A stretch of DNA of 11,240 bases from an uncultured Oscillospiraceae bacterium (GTDB lineage Bacteria; Bacillota; Clostridia; Oscillospirales; Oscillospiraceae). Location: contig CAKUPH010000068.1 in assembly GCA_934675115.1 (NCBI GenBank), forward strand, positions 1 through 11,240. Direction: 5' to 3'. The stretch's first letter is position 1. Each line of letters starts with the position of its first letter. Position numbers and translations under genes: made by a program. Below are positions 1 to 7,581 of this stretch, one piece after another. The notes beneath the pieces were generated by a model. That model saw nothing but the letters and a program-made list of their open reading frames with translations. It was not told the DNA's origin and searched no databases.

Positions 1-318
1 CATAAACGCGTTCGCGGCAAGGTGTCCGGCACCCCCGAGCGTCCCCGTCTGAACGTGTTCCGCAGCGAGACCAACATCTATGCCCAGATCATCGACGATA
101 CTCAGGGCGTCACGCTGGCCTCCGCCAACTCCCTGGAGAAGGGCTTCGAGTGCGACGGCACCAAGACCGACGCCGCCAAGAAGGTCGGCCAGATGGTCGC
201 CGAGCGCGCCAAAGCCAAGGGCATCGACACCGTGGTGTTCGACCGCGGCGGCTATGTCTATCACGGCCGTGTCCAGGCTCTGGCCGAGGGCGCCCGCGAG
301 GGCGGCCTGCAGTTCTAA
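1..318 (+). CDS. rplR: 50S ribosomal protein L18 (5' end missing)
   Basis: L18 binds 5S rRNA in the central protuberance of the large subunit. The frame is open from base 1 ([15 protein letters not shown]), so the true start is upstream of the window. About 105 residues are visible against a usual length near 120. Family signatures are RPRLNVFRS near the visible start, the middle segment with IYAQIIDD, and the conserved C-terminus [20 protein letters not shown] ending in GGLQF. The GTG at 22 is an internal Val and not the start, because the reading frame and L18 homology continue upstream of it. An 18-nt gap holding a GGAGGAGG ribosome binding site separates it from rpsE. This is the usual place of rplR in the spc operon. 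Confidence 0.97.
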   Translation, partial: HKRVRGKVSGTPERPRLNVFRSETNIYAQIIDDTQGVTLASANSLEKGFECDGTKTDAAKKVGQMVAERAKAKGIDTVVFDRGGYVYHGRVQALAEGAREGGLQF

Positions 319-336
319 GGGAGGAGGAAAAGATAA

Positions 337-837
337 ATGGCTCGTTTTGAAAGAGAACCCAAAGAGTTCGTGGAGAAGGTCGTGTACCTGAACCGCGTTT
401 CCAAGACTGTCAAGGGCGGCCGTGTTTCCAAGTTCTCCGCCCTGGTCGTCGTCGGCGACGAGAAGGGCAAGGTCGGCTACGGTCTGGGCAAGGCCGCTGA
501 AGTGGCCGAGGCCATCCGCAAGGGCATTGAGGATGCCAAGAAGAACATGGTCACCGTGACCCTGTCCGGCACCACCATTCCCCACGAAGTCATCGGCGAG
601 TTCGGCGCCGGCCGCGTGCTGCTCAAGCCCGCCAGCAAAGGTACCGGCATCATCGCCGGCGGCCCCGTGCGTGCGGTGATGGAAGCCGCCGGCGTGTCCG
701 ACATCCGCGCCAAGTGCCTGCGCACCAACAACCCCCAGAACGTGGTGGCCGCTACCATGGAGGGCCTCAAGGCGCTCCGCAGCCCCGCTGAGGTTGCCCG
801 GATCCGCGGCAAGAGCGTGGAAGAAATCTTAGGTTAA
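337..837 (+). CDS. rpsE: 30S ribosomal protein S5
   Basis: S5 is a small-subunit protein at the mRNA entry side that contributes to decoding fidelity and 30S assembly. The 166-aa length is normal for bacterial S5. The N-terminal double-stranded-RNA-binding-like domain (about residues 8-75) contains [16 protein letters not shown], the loop where spectinomycin-resistance changes arise in other bacteria; no obvious resistance deletion is seen. The C-terminal domain carries [20 protein letters not shown] and the [17 protein letters not shown] helix. The ATG follows GGAGGAGG with about 8 nt spacing. It sits between rplR and rpmD as in nearly all bacterial spc operons. Confidence 0.98.
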   Translation: MARFEREPKEFVEKVVYLNRVSKTVKGGRVSKFSALVVVGDEKGKVGYGLGKAAEVAEAIRKGIEDAKKNMVTVTLSGTTIPHEVIGEFGAGRVLLKPASKGTGIIAGGPVRAVMEAAGVSDIRAKCLRTNNPQNVVAATMEGLKALRSPAEVARIRGKSVEEILG

Positions 838-851
838 GGAGGCTCACGACC

Positions 852-1037
852 ATGGCTAACACTATTGAGATCAAGCTCGTCAAGAGCCTGAACGGCCGTC
901 TGGCCAAGCATAAGGCGACTGCCGAGGCCCTGGGCCTGCGTACCATCGGCGACGTGACCGTCCAGCCCGACAACGCGGCCACCCGCGGCAAGATCGCCCA
1001 CATCGGTTACCTGCTTGAGGTAACCGAGAAAGCCTGA
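852..1037 (+). CDS. rpmD: 50S ribosomal protein L30
   Basis: L30 is a small 23S rRNA-binding protein of the large subunit. The 61-aa product starts [16 protein letters not shown] and has the conserved alpha-helix/loop [18 protein letters not shown], followed by a strand ending in IGYLLEVTE. Length matches the short bacterial L30 form of about 60 aa. The start ATG is preceded by TAAGGAGG, where the rpsE stop codon runs directly into the ribosome binding site, suggesting tight coupling. The TGA stop in turn abuts the rplO ribosome binding site (GGAGGTG). Confidence 0.97.
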   Translation: MANTIEIKLVKSLNGRLAKHKATAEALGLRTIGDVTVQPDNAATRGKIAHIGYLLEVTEKA

Positions 1038-1051
1038 GGAGGTGCCCGAAG

Positions 1052-1492
1052 ATGAATCTGCATGAACTGTCTCCCGCTCCTGGTTCCACCCAGGTCGGTA
1101 AGCGCAAGGGCCGGGGCCCCGGCACCGGCAACGGCAAGACCGCCGGCCGCGGCCACAAGGGTCAGAAGGCCCGTTCCGGCGGCGGCGTCCGCATCGGCTT
1201 TGAGGGCGGCCAGATGCCTCTGGCCCGCCGTCTGCCCAAGCGCGGCTTCAACAACATCTTTGCCAAGCCCCTTGAGACCGTCAACGTTTCCGCACTCAAC
1301 AAGTTTGAGGACGGCGCAACTGTGAGTGTTTGCGATCTGCTGGAAAAGGGTATCCTCTCCAAGTGCGAGTACGGCGTCAAGATCCTCGGCAACGGTGAAG
1401 TGACCAAGAAGCTCACCGTGAAGGCCAACGCCTTCTCCGCCTCCGCCAAAGAGAAGATCGAAAAGGCTGGCGGAAAGGCTGAGGTGATCTGA
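1052..1492 (+). CDS. rplO: 50S ribosomal protein L15
   Basis: L15 is a late-assembly large-subunit protein that threads into 23S rRNA. The 146-aa product has the typical Gly/Lys/Arg-rich extended N-terminus ([12 protein letters not shown], then [20 protein letters not shown] and [18 protein letters not shown], about residues 16-67) and a globular C-terminal domain (about 75-146). Length is normal. The ribosome binding site GGAGGTG lies right after the rpmD stop. The last codons of rplO contain GAGGTGATC, an excellent match to the 16S rRNA tail that serves secY, whose ATG lies one base after the rplO stop. Coupled translation is therefore likely. Confidence 0.98.
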   Translation: MNLHELSPAPGSTQVGKRKGRGPGTGNGKTAGRGHKGQKARSGGGVRIGFEGGQMPLARRLPKRGFNNIFAKPLETVNVSALNKFEDGATVSVCDLLEKGILSKCEYGVKILGNGEVTKKLTVKANAFSASAKEKIEKAGGKAEVI

Positions 1493-1493
1493 G

Positions 1494-2852
1494 ATGATCC
1501 AGACCATCCGAAATGCGTGGAAGGTGCCCGAACTGCGCAATAAGCTGCTGTTCACTGTGTTCGCCCTGCTCATTTTCCGGTTGGGCTGTGCGATCCCGGT
1601 CCCCTTTATCAACGGTGAGACGCTGCATAACTACATGAACGCTCAGTCTGCCACCATTTTCGGCCTGCTGAACGTCATGAGCGGCGACGCGTTCTCTCAG
1701 GCGACGGTATTCGCGCTGTCCATTCAGCCCTATATCAACGCCTCCATCATCATCCAGCTGCTGACCATTGCCATCCCCGCGCTCGAGCGTTTGGCCAAGG
1801 ACGGCGGTGAAGAGGGTAAGCGCAAGATCGAGGCCATTACCCGCTACACCACCATCGGCATCGCTCTGCTGCAGGGCTTCGGCTACTACACCTGGATCAA
1901 CTACTACAACAACAACGGCATCGATATGCTCAACGTGCCCGACGGCTACGGCGTCTGGGCTGCCATCGTGATCGTCGCCGCCTTCGTGGCCGGCTCCACC
2001 TTCGTCATGTGGCTGGGTGAGCAGGTCACCGAGTTCGGCATCGGCAACGGCATCTCCATCATCCTGTTTGCCGGTATCGTGGCCCGCGGCCCCGCCATGG
2101 TGACCAACCTCATCTCCGGCGTGCGCAACTGGGCCAACGGCACCACGACCGCGAATGCCCTGCGCCTGCACCCCGCCTTCATCCCGGTGATCATCATCGG
2201 TATGCTGGTCCTGGTGGTGTTCATCGTGTTCATCACCAACGCGGAGCGCCGCATTCCCGTGCAGTATGCCAAGCGGGTGGTGGGCCGCAAGATGTACGGC
2301 GGTCAGTCCAGCCATATCCCCATCAAGGTGAATATGTCCGGCGTCCTGCCCATCATCTTTGCCCAGTCCATCGCTTCCATCCCCGCCACCATCGGCATGT
2401 TCGTGCCCAGCGCCACTCAGGAGGGCACCGGCTGGTACACGTTCCTGAAGGTCTTCGATAACCGCGGCCTGCTCTACAGCATCGTGTACTTCCTGCTGAT
2501 CATCATGTTCAGCTACTTCTACTCCACCATCCAGTTCAACCCCGTGGAGGTCTCCAACAACCTGAAGAAGAACGGCGGCTTCATTCCCGGCTTCCGTCCC
2601 GGCAAGCCCACCACCGACTTCCTCAACAAGGTCATCTCCCGCATCACCCTGTTCGGCGCCATCTATCTGGCCATCGTGGCCCTGCTGCCCACCATCGTGG
2701 GCAACATCATGGTGGCCGCCGGCTCCAGCATGGGTCGGAACCTGATGATCGGCGGTACGTCCATCATCATTATCGTGGGCGTCGCGCTGGAGACTACCAA
2801 GGCTCTGGAGGCGCAGCTGATGATGCGCCACTACAAGGGTTTCCTTGAGTAA
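1494..2852 (+). CDS. secY: Protein translocase channel subunit SecY
   Basis: SecY is the pore of the SecYEG channel in the cytoplasmic membrane; it exports unfolded preproteins and inserts membrane proteins. The 452-aa product is slightly longer than the common 430-440 aa. Ten hydrophobic membrane segments can be followed, starting with LLFTVFALLIFRLG (about 19-32) and ending near IIIIVGVALETTKA. Hallmarks include the plug region after IPVPFINGE, GIGNGISIILFAGIV, the C4 loop RRIPVQYAKRVVGRKMYGGQ, and the C5/C6 loop NPVEVSNNLKKNGGFIPGFR involved in SecA and ribosome contact. Start ATG is one base after rplO and uses a ribosome binding site inside rplO. Being the only membrane protein in this operon is normal for Firmicutes. 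Confidence 0.98.
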   Translation: MIQTIRNAWKVPELRNKLLFTVFALLIFRLGCAIPVPFINGETLHNYMNAQSATIFGLLNVMSGDAFSQATVFALSIQPYINASIIIQLLTIAIPALERLAKDGGEEGKRKIEAITRYTTIGIALLQGFGYYTWINYYNNNGIDMLNVPDGYGVWAAIVIVAAFVAGSTFVMWLGEQVTEFGIGNGISIILFAGIVARGPAMVTNLISGVRNWANGTTTANALRLHPAFIPVIIIGMLVLVVFIVFITNAERRIPVQYAKRVVGRKMYGGQSSHIPIKVNMSGVLPIIFAQSIASIPATIGMFVPSATQEGTGWYTFLKVFDNRGLLYSIVYFLLIIMFSYFYSTIQFNPVEVSNNLKKNGGFIPGFRPGKPTTDFLNKVISRITLFGAIYLAIVALLPTIVGNIMVAAGSSMGRNLMIGGTSIIIIVGVALETTKALEAQLMMRHYKGFLE

Positions 2853-2867
2853 GAAAGGGTGAGGGTC

Positions 2868-3500
2868 ATGAAACTGATCATGCTTGGCGCCCCCGGCGCC
2901 GGAAAAGGCACTCAGGCGGCTATTCTCAGCGAGAAGCTGGGGATCCCCACCATTTCCACTGGCAACATCCTGCGGGCTGCCGTGAAGAACGGCACCCCCG
3001 TGGGTCTCCAGGCCAAGTCCTACATGGACGCCGGCAAGCTGGTGCCCGATGATGTCATCATCGGCATCGTGGCCGAGCGTCTGGCGGAGCCTGACTGCGA
3101 AAAGGGCTACATCCTCGACGGTGTGCCCCGCACCATCGCCCAGGCTGAGGCTCTGGAGAAGGCCGGCATCGTGTTCGACAACGTCGTGTCTATCGAGATC
3201 TCCGACGAGGAGATCGTCAAGCGCATGAGCGGCCGCCGGGCCTGCACCGCCTGCGGCGCCACCTATCACGTGGTGTCCGCCCCCTCCAAGGTGGAAGGCA
3301 AGTGCGACAAGTGCGGCGCCGATCTGGTGCTCCGTGACGACGACAAGCCCGAGACCGTCAACCATCGGTTGGAGGTCTATCACGAGGAGACCGAGCCTCT
3401 GAAGGATTTCTATGCACAGCGCGGCGTGCTGAGAATGGTGGACAATCAGCCCACCATCGAGGCCACCACGCAGGTCGTCCTGAAGGTGCTGGGGCTTTAA
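2868..3500 (+). CDS. adk: Adenylate kinase, zinc-lid type
   Basis: Adenylate kinase catalyses ATP + AMP = 2 ADP in the cytoplasm. I chose the ATG at 2868 (210 aa) over the in-frame GTG at 2859, because GGTGA at 2858-2862 gives a well-spaced ribosome binding site and [16 protein letters not shown] is the family start. Visible elements are the P-loop (residues 7-14), the AMP-binding region (STGNILR, 30-36), D84-G-V-P-R88 and the LID with C126-x2-C129 and C146-x2-C149, a structural zinc site typical of Gram-positive Adk. [17 protein letters not shown] completes the core. Two changes stand out: Val86 where most Adk have Phe (DGFPRT), and Asn33 where Asp is common. Only 15 nt separates it from secY. 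Confidence 0.97.
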   Translation: MKLIMLGAPGAGKGTQAAILSEKLGIPTISTGNILRAAVKNGTPVGLQAKSYMDAGKLVPDDVIIGIVAERLAEPDCEKGYILDGVPRTIAQAEALEKAGIVFDNVVSIEISDEEIVKRMSGRRACTACGATYHVVSAPSKVEGKCDKCGADLVLRDDDKPETVNHRLEVYHEETEPLKDFYAQRGVLRMVDNQPTIEATTQVVLKVLGL

Positions 3501-3501
3501 T

Positions 3502-4266
3502 ATGGAACTGATCACATTAAAGTCCCCCCGCGAACTGGACTGTATGCGCAAAGCCGGTCGGATCACCGCGGCGGCCCGCGCTCTCGCGGGAAAACTGGTA
3601 GTCCCCGGCGTCACAACCCTTGAAATAGATACCGCGGTACGCAAATTCATCGAAAGCCAGGGAGGGAAACCCTCCTTCCTGGGCTACGGCGGCTTCCCCG
3701 GCTCCGCCTGCGTTTCGGTGAACGACGTGGTCATCCACGGCATCCCCTCCAAAAAGGTGGTGCTCAAAGAGGGTGACATCGTCAGCGTAGACGTGGGAGC
3801 CTTCGTCGATGGTTTTCACGGCGACTGTGCCGCCACCTTTGCCTGCGGCAAGGTGAGCGAGGAGGCCCAGCGGCTGATCGAAGTGACTGAGAAGAGCTTC
3901 TGGGCGGGCATTGAGCACGCCCGCGCCGGTCAGCGCGTGTCCGACATCTCCCACGCTGTTCAGCAGTATGTGGAGAGCCACGGCTTCTCCGTGGTGCGGG
4001 ACTTCGTGGGCCACGGTGTGGGTACCAAGCTGCACGAGGCGCCCGAGGTGCCGAACTACGGCCCCGCCGGTCACGGCCCCCGGCTTCAGCCGGGCATGAC
4101 CATTGCGGTGGAGCCCATGGTGTGCCAGGGCGACTGGCACGTGCAGGTCCTCAAGGACAAGTGGACCACCGTTACGGCGGACGGTTCGCTGGCTGCCCAC
4201 TATGAAAACACCCTTCTCATCACCGACGGCGATCCCGAGATCCTTACCGTGACCGACGAGGTCTGA
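3502..4266 (+). CDS. map: Methionine aminopeptidase, type I
   Basis: Removes the initiator methionine from nascent proteins when the second residue is small. The 254-aa length is the normal bacterial type Ia size without an N-terminal SH3/zinc extension. All five metal ligands are present and numbered as in the E. coli enzyme: D97, D108, H171, E204 and E235. The substrate-binding histidines H79 and H178 are also there. Motifs include SVNDVVIHGIP, GDIVSVDVGA, GHGVGTKLHEAPEVPNYG and GMTIAVEPM. The ATG lies one base after the adk stop, with GGGG at 3491-3494 as a weak ribosome binding site, so translation probably depends on coupling to adk. Position after adk is standard in Firmicutes. Confidence 0.97.
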   Translation: MELITLKSPRELDCMRKAGRITAAARALAGKLVVPGVTTLEIDTAVRKFIESQGGKPSFLGYGGFPGSACVSVNDVVIHGIPSKKVVLKEGDIVSVDVGAFVDGFHGDCAATFACGKVSEEAQRLIEVTEKSFWAGIEHARAGQRVSDISHAVQQYVESHGFSVVRDFVGHGVGTKLHEAPEVPNYGPAGHGPRLQPGMTIAVEPMVCQGDWHVQVLKDKWTTVTADGSLAAHYENTLLITDGDPEILTVTDEV

Positions 4267-4267
4267 T

Positions 4268-4540
4268 ATGGAGTTCGGGAGAGCGCAGATCGTTCGCTCC
4301 CTGAAAGGCCACGACCGGGGCCGCCTGTTCTGCGTCATGGACGTGGAGGACGGCGCGGTGCTGCTGGCCGACGGGAAGGAAAGACGGGTGTCCGCCCCCA
4401 AGCGGAAAAACGTCAGGCACGTTGAGTACGCCGGGAGCATGGAGCATCCGACCATCGAATCAGTCCGGAGAGGCGAGCCGGTTCGCGACAGACAGCTGCG
4501 GGAGCTGCTGGCGGCCTTCCGGGACGAAATGGAGGTATGA
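4268..4540 (+). CDS. KOW-domain RNA-binding protein (L14e-like)
   Basis: A 90-aa protein of the small KOW family found between map and infA in many Firmicutes. Residues 4-48 form an SH3-like KOW fold: [18 protein letters not shown], then strands around [16 protein letters not shown] and a basic stretch [13 protein letters not shown]. The C-terminal half (about 55-90) is charged and looks helical ([18 protein letters not shown]). KOW domains bind RNA or ribosomal proteins, and the setting suggests a ribosome- or rRNA-associated role, but the exact function is not known to me. The ATG is one base after the map stop and is served by GAGGT at 4258-4262 inside map. The infA ribosome binding site lies inside its last codons. 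Confidence 0.85.
   Translation: MEFGRAQIVRSLKGHDRGRLFCVMDVEDGAVLLADGKERRVSAPKRKNVRHVEYAGSMEHPTIESVRRGEPVRDRQLRELLAAFRDEMEV
4531..4536 (+). promoter_or_regulatory. Ribosome binding site deciding the infA TTG start
   Basis: GGAGGT lies within the final codons of the KOW gene, 8 nt upstream of TTG at 4545. No ATG or GTG at a suitable distance would give a full-length IF-1. The next in-frame ATG, at 4560, would remove five conserved residues and sits too far from this site. Confidence 0.8.
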
Positions 4541-4544
4541 CGCT

Positions 4545-4763
4545 TTGGCGAAGGACGATATGATCGAGTTGGAGGGCGTCGTCACCGAGGCCCTGCCCAA
4601 TACCACCTTCAATGTGGACATTGGGAACGGACACATCATCCTGGCACACATTTCCGGCAAGCTGCGGATGAACTTCATCCGCATCCTGCCCGGCGACAAA
4701 GTCACGGTCCAGATGTCGCCCTATGATCTGACCAGGGGACGTATCACCTGGCGATCCAAGTAA
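4545..4763 (+). CDS. infA: Translation initiation factor IF-1
   Basis: IF-1 binds the 30S A site and helps IF-2 and IF-3 during initiation. Starting at TTG (4545) the product is [20 protein letters not shown] onward, exactly 72 aa, the canonical IF-1 length. The S1/OB fold shows [20 protein letters not shown] and [20 protein letters not shown], near-universal IF-1 signatures. The C-terminus is WRSK rather than the common YRYK/WRYK. The frame is also open upstream to an ATG at 4422, but that extension overlaps the KOW gene in another frame and has no IF-1 similarity. A TTG start on an initiation factor gene is notable because initiation factors discriminate against weak start codons. Confidence 0.93.
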   Translation: MAKDDMIELEGVVTEALPNTTFNVDIGNGHIILAHISGKLRMNFIRILPGDKVTVQMSPYDLTRGRITWRSK

Positions 4764-4783
4764 TTCAAGTATTCACGACCTGT

Positions 4784-4826
4784 ACCGGCCGGGGCCTTGC
4801 CTCCGCCGGTATGGGGGCCGTAAGGC
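4784..4826 (+). repeat. Inverted repeats in the infA-rpmJ spacer
   Basis: The 83-nt spacer is long for this operon. ACCGGC (4784-4789) pairs with GCCGGT (4805-4810), extended by a T-A pair. An alternative pairing uses GCCTT (4794-4798) with AAGGC (4822-4826). The two overlap in space and would compete. No T-run follows, so it is not an ordinary terminator. It may be a folded leader for rpmJ-rpsM or an mRNA processing site; both are inference. Confidence 0.4.
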
Positions 4827-4846
4827 ATTAACAGGAGGTTAACAGT

Positions 4847-4960
4847 ATGAAAGTCAGACCGTCTGTCAAGCCCATGTGCGAGAAGTGCAAGATCATCAAG
4901 CGCAAGGGCAAAGTCATGGTCATCTGCGAAAACCCCAAACACAAGCAGAGACAAGGTTAA
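4847..4960 (+). CDS. rpmJ: 50S ribosomal protein L36 (zinc form)
   Basis: A 37-aa protein, the smallest large-subunit component: [20 protein letters not shown], then a strand and [10 protein letters not shown]. The zinc ribbon is intact with C11, C14, C27 and H32, so this is the zinc-binding (C+) version. Length is canonical. It starts at ATG after AACAGGAGGTTAACAGT, a strong ribosome binding site with about 8 nt spacing. The TAA stop is followed at once by AGGAGGGG for rpsM. The position between infA and rpsM is universal in Firmicutes. Confidence 0.97.
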   Translation: MKVRPSVKPMCEKCKIIKRKGKVMVICENPKHKQRQG

Positions 4961-4978
4961 AGGAGGGGCAAAAGAAGT

Positions 4979-5347
4979 ATGGCACGTATTGCCGGTATTG
5001 ATCTGCCGAAGGATAAGCGGGTAGAGATCGGTCTCACCTATATCTACGGCATTGGCCGCACCAGCGCCAATAAAATTCTCGAAGAAGCGGGCATCAATCC
5101 TGACACCCGCGTGAAGGATCTCACCGACGCCGAAGAGGCCAAGCTGCGTGAGATCATCGGCCACGAGTACACCGTCGAGGGCGACCTGCGCCGCAACGTG
5201 GCGATGGACATCAAGCGCCTGACTGAGATCGGCTGCTATCGCGGCATCCGTCACCGCAAGGGCCTGCCCGTCCGTGGCCAGCGCTCCAAGACCAACGCCC
5301 GTACCCGCAAGGGTCCGAAGCGCACTGTCGCCAACAAGAAGAAGTAA
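4979..5347 (+). CDS. rpsM: 30S ribosomal protein S13
   Basis: S13 lies in the head of the small subunit and contacts the P-site tRNA and bridges to the large subunit. The 122-aa product has the N-terminal helix-two-turn-helix domain ([20 protein letters not shown], then [12 protein letters not shown]), a central coiled helix with ELRREI-like positions ([19 protein letters not shown]), and the basic tail [15 protein letters not shown] that reaches the tRNA. Length is normal. The AGGAGGGG ribosome binding site at 4961-4968 is about 10 nt from the ATG, a little long. In the alpha operon it precedes rpsK as expected. Confidence 0.98.
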   Translation: MARIAGIDLPKDKRVEIGLTYIYGIGRTSANKILEEAGINPDTRVKDLTDAEEAKLREIIGHEYTVEGDLRRNVAMDIKRLTEIGCYRGIRHRKGLPVRGQRSKTNARTRKGPKRTVANKKK

Positions 5348-5361
5348 GGAGGGGAATGTAA

Positions 5362-5763
5362 ATGGCTGCTGCTAAAGGCAAGAAAGTTGTGAAGCGCCGT
5401 CGTGAGCGCAAGAATATTGAAAAGGGTCAGGTGCATATCCGCTCCTCTTTCAACAATACCATGGTTACCGTTACCGATGCACAGGGCAACGCCCTGTCCT
5501 GGGCTTCCTCCGGTGAGATGGGCTTCCGCGGTTCCCGCAAGTCCACTCCCTACGCCGCCCAGACTGCCGCCGAGACGGCCGCGAACGCCGCCATCGAGCA
5601 GTGCGGCCTGAAGAGCGTTGAAGTGTACGTCAAGGGTCCCGGTCAGGGCCGTGAGGCCGCCATCCGGGCTCTGCAGGCCGTGGGCCTGGAGGTCACTCTG
5701 ATCAAGGACGTGACCCCCGTTCCCCACAATGGCTGCCGTCCGCCCAAGCGCCGCCGCGTGTAA
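5362..5763 (+). CDS. rpsK: 30S ribosomal protein S11
   Basis: S11 sits on the platform of the 30S subunit and helps form the mRNA exit region. The 133-aa length is slightly above the usual 129 because of a short basic N-terminus ([20 protein letters not shown]). Family motifs are [34 protein letters not shown] and the C-terminal [14 protein letters not shown] and [17 protein letters not shown]. The ATG follows TAAGGAGGGG after the rpsM stop with a 14-nt gap. Confidence 0.98.
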   Translation: MAAAKGKKVVKRRRERKNIEKGQVHIRSSFNNTMVTVTDAQGNALSWASSGEMGFRGSRKSTPYAAQTAAETAANAAIEQCGLKSVEVYVKGPGQGREAAIRALQAVGLEVTLIKDVTPVPHNGCRPPKRRRV

Positions 5764-5787
5764 TAGCAAGAAGGAGGAAAAACCGAT

Positions 5788-6387
5788 ATGGCTAAAAATA
5801 TGCAGCCCTATCTGAAGCGTTGCAGAACTCTGGGTATTTCCCCTGCTGTGATGGGCGTCAACAAGGAGTCCAACCGGAATCCCGGCCCCCAGCGCCGCAG
5901 CAAGAAGAGCGAGTATGCGCTTCAGTTGACCGAGAAGCAGAAGGTCAAGTTCATCTACGGCGTGCTGGAGAAGCAGTTCCACACCTACTATGAGAAGGCC
6001 GCCCGCATGAAGGGCAACACCGGCGACGAGCTGATGACCCTGCTGGAGCGCCGCCTGGACAACGTCGTGTTCCGTCTGGGTCTGGCCAACACCCGCCGCG
6101 AGGCCCGTCAGCTGGTCAACCACGGCCACTTCACCGTCAACGGCAAGCGGGTGAACATCCCCTCCTACCTGGTGAAGATGGACGACGTCATCGCCGTGTG
6201 CGACAAGAGCCGCTCTTCCGCCAAGTTCAAGAAGCTGGTGGAGGACGACAAGTTCGTGGCCGCCCCCAAGTGGCTGGAGAAGAGCAAGAACGCTCCCCTG
6301 GAGGGCAAGGTCATCGCCATGCCCGCCCGTGACGACATCGACTTCGAGGTGTCCGTCAACCTTATCGTCGAGTTGTATTCCAAGTAA
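5788..6387 (+). CDS. rpsD: 30S ribosomal protein S4 (no zinc finger)
   Basis: S4 nucleates assembly of the 16S 5' domain. In many bacteria it also represses its own operon by binding mRNA. The 199-aa length is normal. The N-terminal domain has [19 protein letters not shown] and keeps only one Cys (C12), so the four-Cys zinc site seen in some S4 proteins is absent (C- form). [20 protein letters not shown] and the S4 RNA-binding domain (about 88-150: [32 protein letters not shown]) are intact. It ends with the usual VELYSK. An AAGGAGG ribosome binding site at 5770 precedes the ATG. A 78-nt spacer with competing hairpins follows before rpoA. Confidence 0.98.
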   Translation: MAKNMQPYLKRCRTLGISPAVMGVNKESNRNPGPQRRSKKSEYALQLTEKQKVKFIYGVLEKQFHTYYEKAARMKGNTGDELMTLLERRLDNVVFRLGLANTRREARQLVNHGHFTVNGKRVNIPSYLVKMDDVIAVCDKSRSSAKFKKLVEDDKFVAAPKWLEKSKNAPLEGKVIAMPARDDIDFEVSVNLIVELYSK

Positions 6388-6419
6388 TACGGCGCCCTCA
6401 CGCGTACAACGAACCATTT

Positions 6420-6446
6420 TGGCATTCGCAACTGTATGCCACAGTT
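6420..6446 (+). repeat. Two overlapping, mutually exclusive hairpins before rpoA
   Basis: TGGCAT (6420-6425) pairs with ATGCCA (6436-6441), loop 10 nt. AACTGT (6430-6435) pairs with ACAGTT (6441-6446), loop 5 nt. The second lies in the loop of the first and shares base 6441, so only one can form fully. The second ends directly before the AAAAGGAGGG ribosome binding site of rpoA. This may modulate rpoA translation; that is inference. Confidence 0.4.
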
Positions 6447-6465
6447 AAAAGGAGGGTAACACGAT

Positions 6466-7422
6466 ATGGTAGAAATCCAGAAGCCGCGTATCGAATGCAT
6501 TGAAAATGCCGGAGATGACTCCTACGGCAAGTATGTTGTAGAGCCGCTTGAGCGCGGCTATGGTACGACGCTGGGCAACTCCCTGCGGCGCATCCTGCTG
6601 TCCTCGCTGCCTGGTACCGCGGTTACCACCATCAAGATCGCCGGCGTCCAGCACGAGTTCACCACCATTCCCGGTGTCAAGGAAGACGTGACCGAGATCG
6701 TGCTGAACGTCAAGGGCATCATCGCGAAGCTCCACAGCGAAGGGGTCAAGACGGTCTACATCGAGGCCACCGGCGAGGGCGTTGTCACCGCCGGCGACAT
6801 CAAGGCCGACAGCGATGTGGAGGTGCTCAATCCCGAGCACCACATCGCCACCCTGGGTCCCAACGCCACGCTGAACATGGAACTGACCCTGTCTCAGGGC
6901 CGGGGCTATGTGACGGCGGACCGCAACAAGCCCGCGCAGACCGTCATCGGGGTCATCCCCGTGGACTCCGTCTATACGCCGGTGCGCAAGGTCAACTACA
7001 CCGTGGAAAACACCCGTGTGGGCGACGCCACCGACTATGACAAGCTGACCCTTGAGGTCTGGACCAACGGCACCATCTGCGCCAGAGACGCCGTGAGCCT
7101 TGGCGCCCGCATTCTGGTGGATCACTTTGCCCTGTTCACCGACCTGTCGGAGACCATGGGCTCCAAGTCCACCGTGGTGGAGAAGGCCGAGGCCCAGCGC
7201 GACAAGGTGCTGGAGCTGACCATTGAGGAGCTGGACCTGTCCGTCCGGTCCTTCAACTGCCTCAAGCGCGCCAACATCAACACCGTCGAGGATCTGATCT
7301 CCAAGACGGAGGACGAGATGATGAAGGTGCGCAACCTGGGCCGCAAGTCCCTGGAAGAGGTCATCAACAAGCTGGCGATGATGGGCCTGTCCCTGGCCAG
7401 CGACGACAACAGCAACGCTTAA
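6466..7422 (+). CDS. rpoA: RNA polymerase alpha subunit
   Basis: Alpha dimerises to start RNA polymerase assembly, and its C-terminal domain binds promoter UP elements and activators. The 318-aa length is typical of Firmicutes. The N-terminal domain (about 1-232) has [20 protein letters not shown] (31-50), the dimer interface, and [19 protein letters not shown]. After an acidic linker, the C-terminal domain (about 248-310) has the DNA-contacting set R261, N264, C265 and K267, and [10 protein letters not shown] (290-299), matching E. coli R265 and its neighbours. Strong AAAAGGAGGG ribosome binding site. A 159-nt structured spacer separates it from rplQ. Confidence 0.98.
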   Translation: MVEIQKPRIECIENAGDDSYGKYVVEPLERGYGTTLGNSLRRILLSSLPGTAVTTIKIAGVQHEFTTIPGVKEDVTEIVLNVKGIIAKLHSEGVKTVYIEATGEGVVTAGDIKADSDVEVLNPEHHIATLGPNATLNMELTLSQGRGYVTADRNKPAQTVIGVIPVDSVYTPVRKVNYTVENTRVGDATDYDKLTLEVWTNGTICARDAVSLGARILVDHFALFTDLSETMGSKSTVVEKAEAQRDKVLELTIEELDLSVRSFNCLKRANINTVEDLISKTEDEMMKVRNLGRKSLEEVINKLAMMGLSLASDDNSNA

Positions 7423-7428
7423 ATGCCG

Positions 7429-7447
7429 CAGGCTGGCACAGGCTGGC
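7429..7447 (+). repeat. Tandem 10-bp repeat after rpoA
   Basis: CAGGCTGGC occurs at 7429-7437 and again at 7439-7447, joined by one A, just after the rpoA stop. It is too short to assign a role; it may be a slippage duplication in the spacer. Confidence 0.5.
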
Positions 7448-7465
7448 GCAGCACGAGAGCATCAA

Positions 7466-7566
7466 GGCGCGGAATTGTCCGCGCCGGGCAGTCCGGGGGT
7501 ATGTAACGTTCCGCCCCGGGCAGAAAAACGCCAGAACGAATTTAGAAGATCTCGCCCCGCGAGGTC
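7466..7566 (+). promoter_or_regulatory. Three-hairpin leader region of rplQ (candidate)
   Basis: Three successive stems fill the rpoA-rplQ spacer. GGCGCGGA (7466-7473) pairs with TCCGCGCC (7478-7485) over a 4-nt loop. CCGGGG (7493-7498) pairs with CCCCGG (7514-7519). GATCTCGC (7548-7555) pairs with GCGAGGTC (7559-7566), with one G-U pair and a CCC loop, ending right at the AAGGAG ribosome binding site (7568-7573). None is followed by a T-run, so these are not simple terminators. No convincing promoter is seen inside. Role as an rplQ leader, translational operator or processing site is inference. Confidence 0.45.
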
Positions 7567-7581
7567 GAAGGAGAGTTTAAC

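Noticed and set aside
1413..3650. Minus-strand open frame of 745 codons across secY and adk
   Set aside because: It lies antisense to well-conserved genes, is full of His/Asp/Gly-rich low-complexity text typical of the mirror frame of GC-rich coding DNA, and has no ribosome binding site.
4422..4544. Longer infA starting at ATG 4422
   Set aside because: The extra 41 residues overlap the KOW gene in another frame and bear no relation to IF-1; the TTG at 4545 gives the canonical 72 aa.
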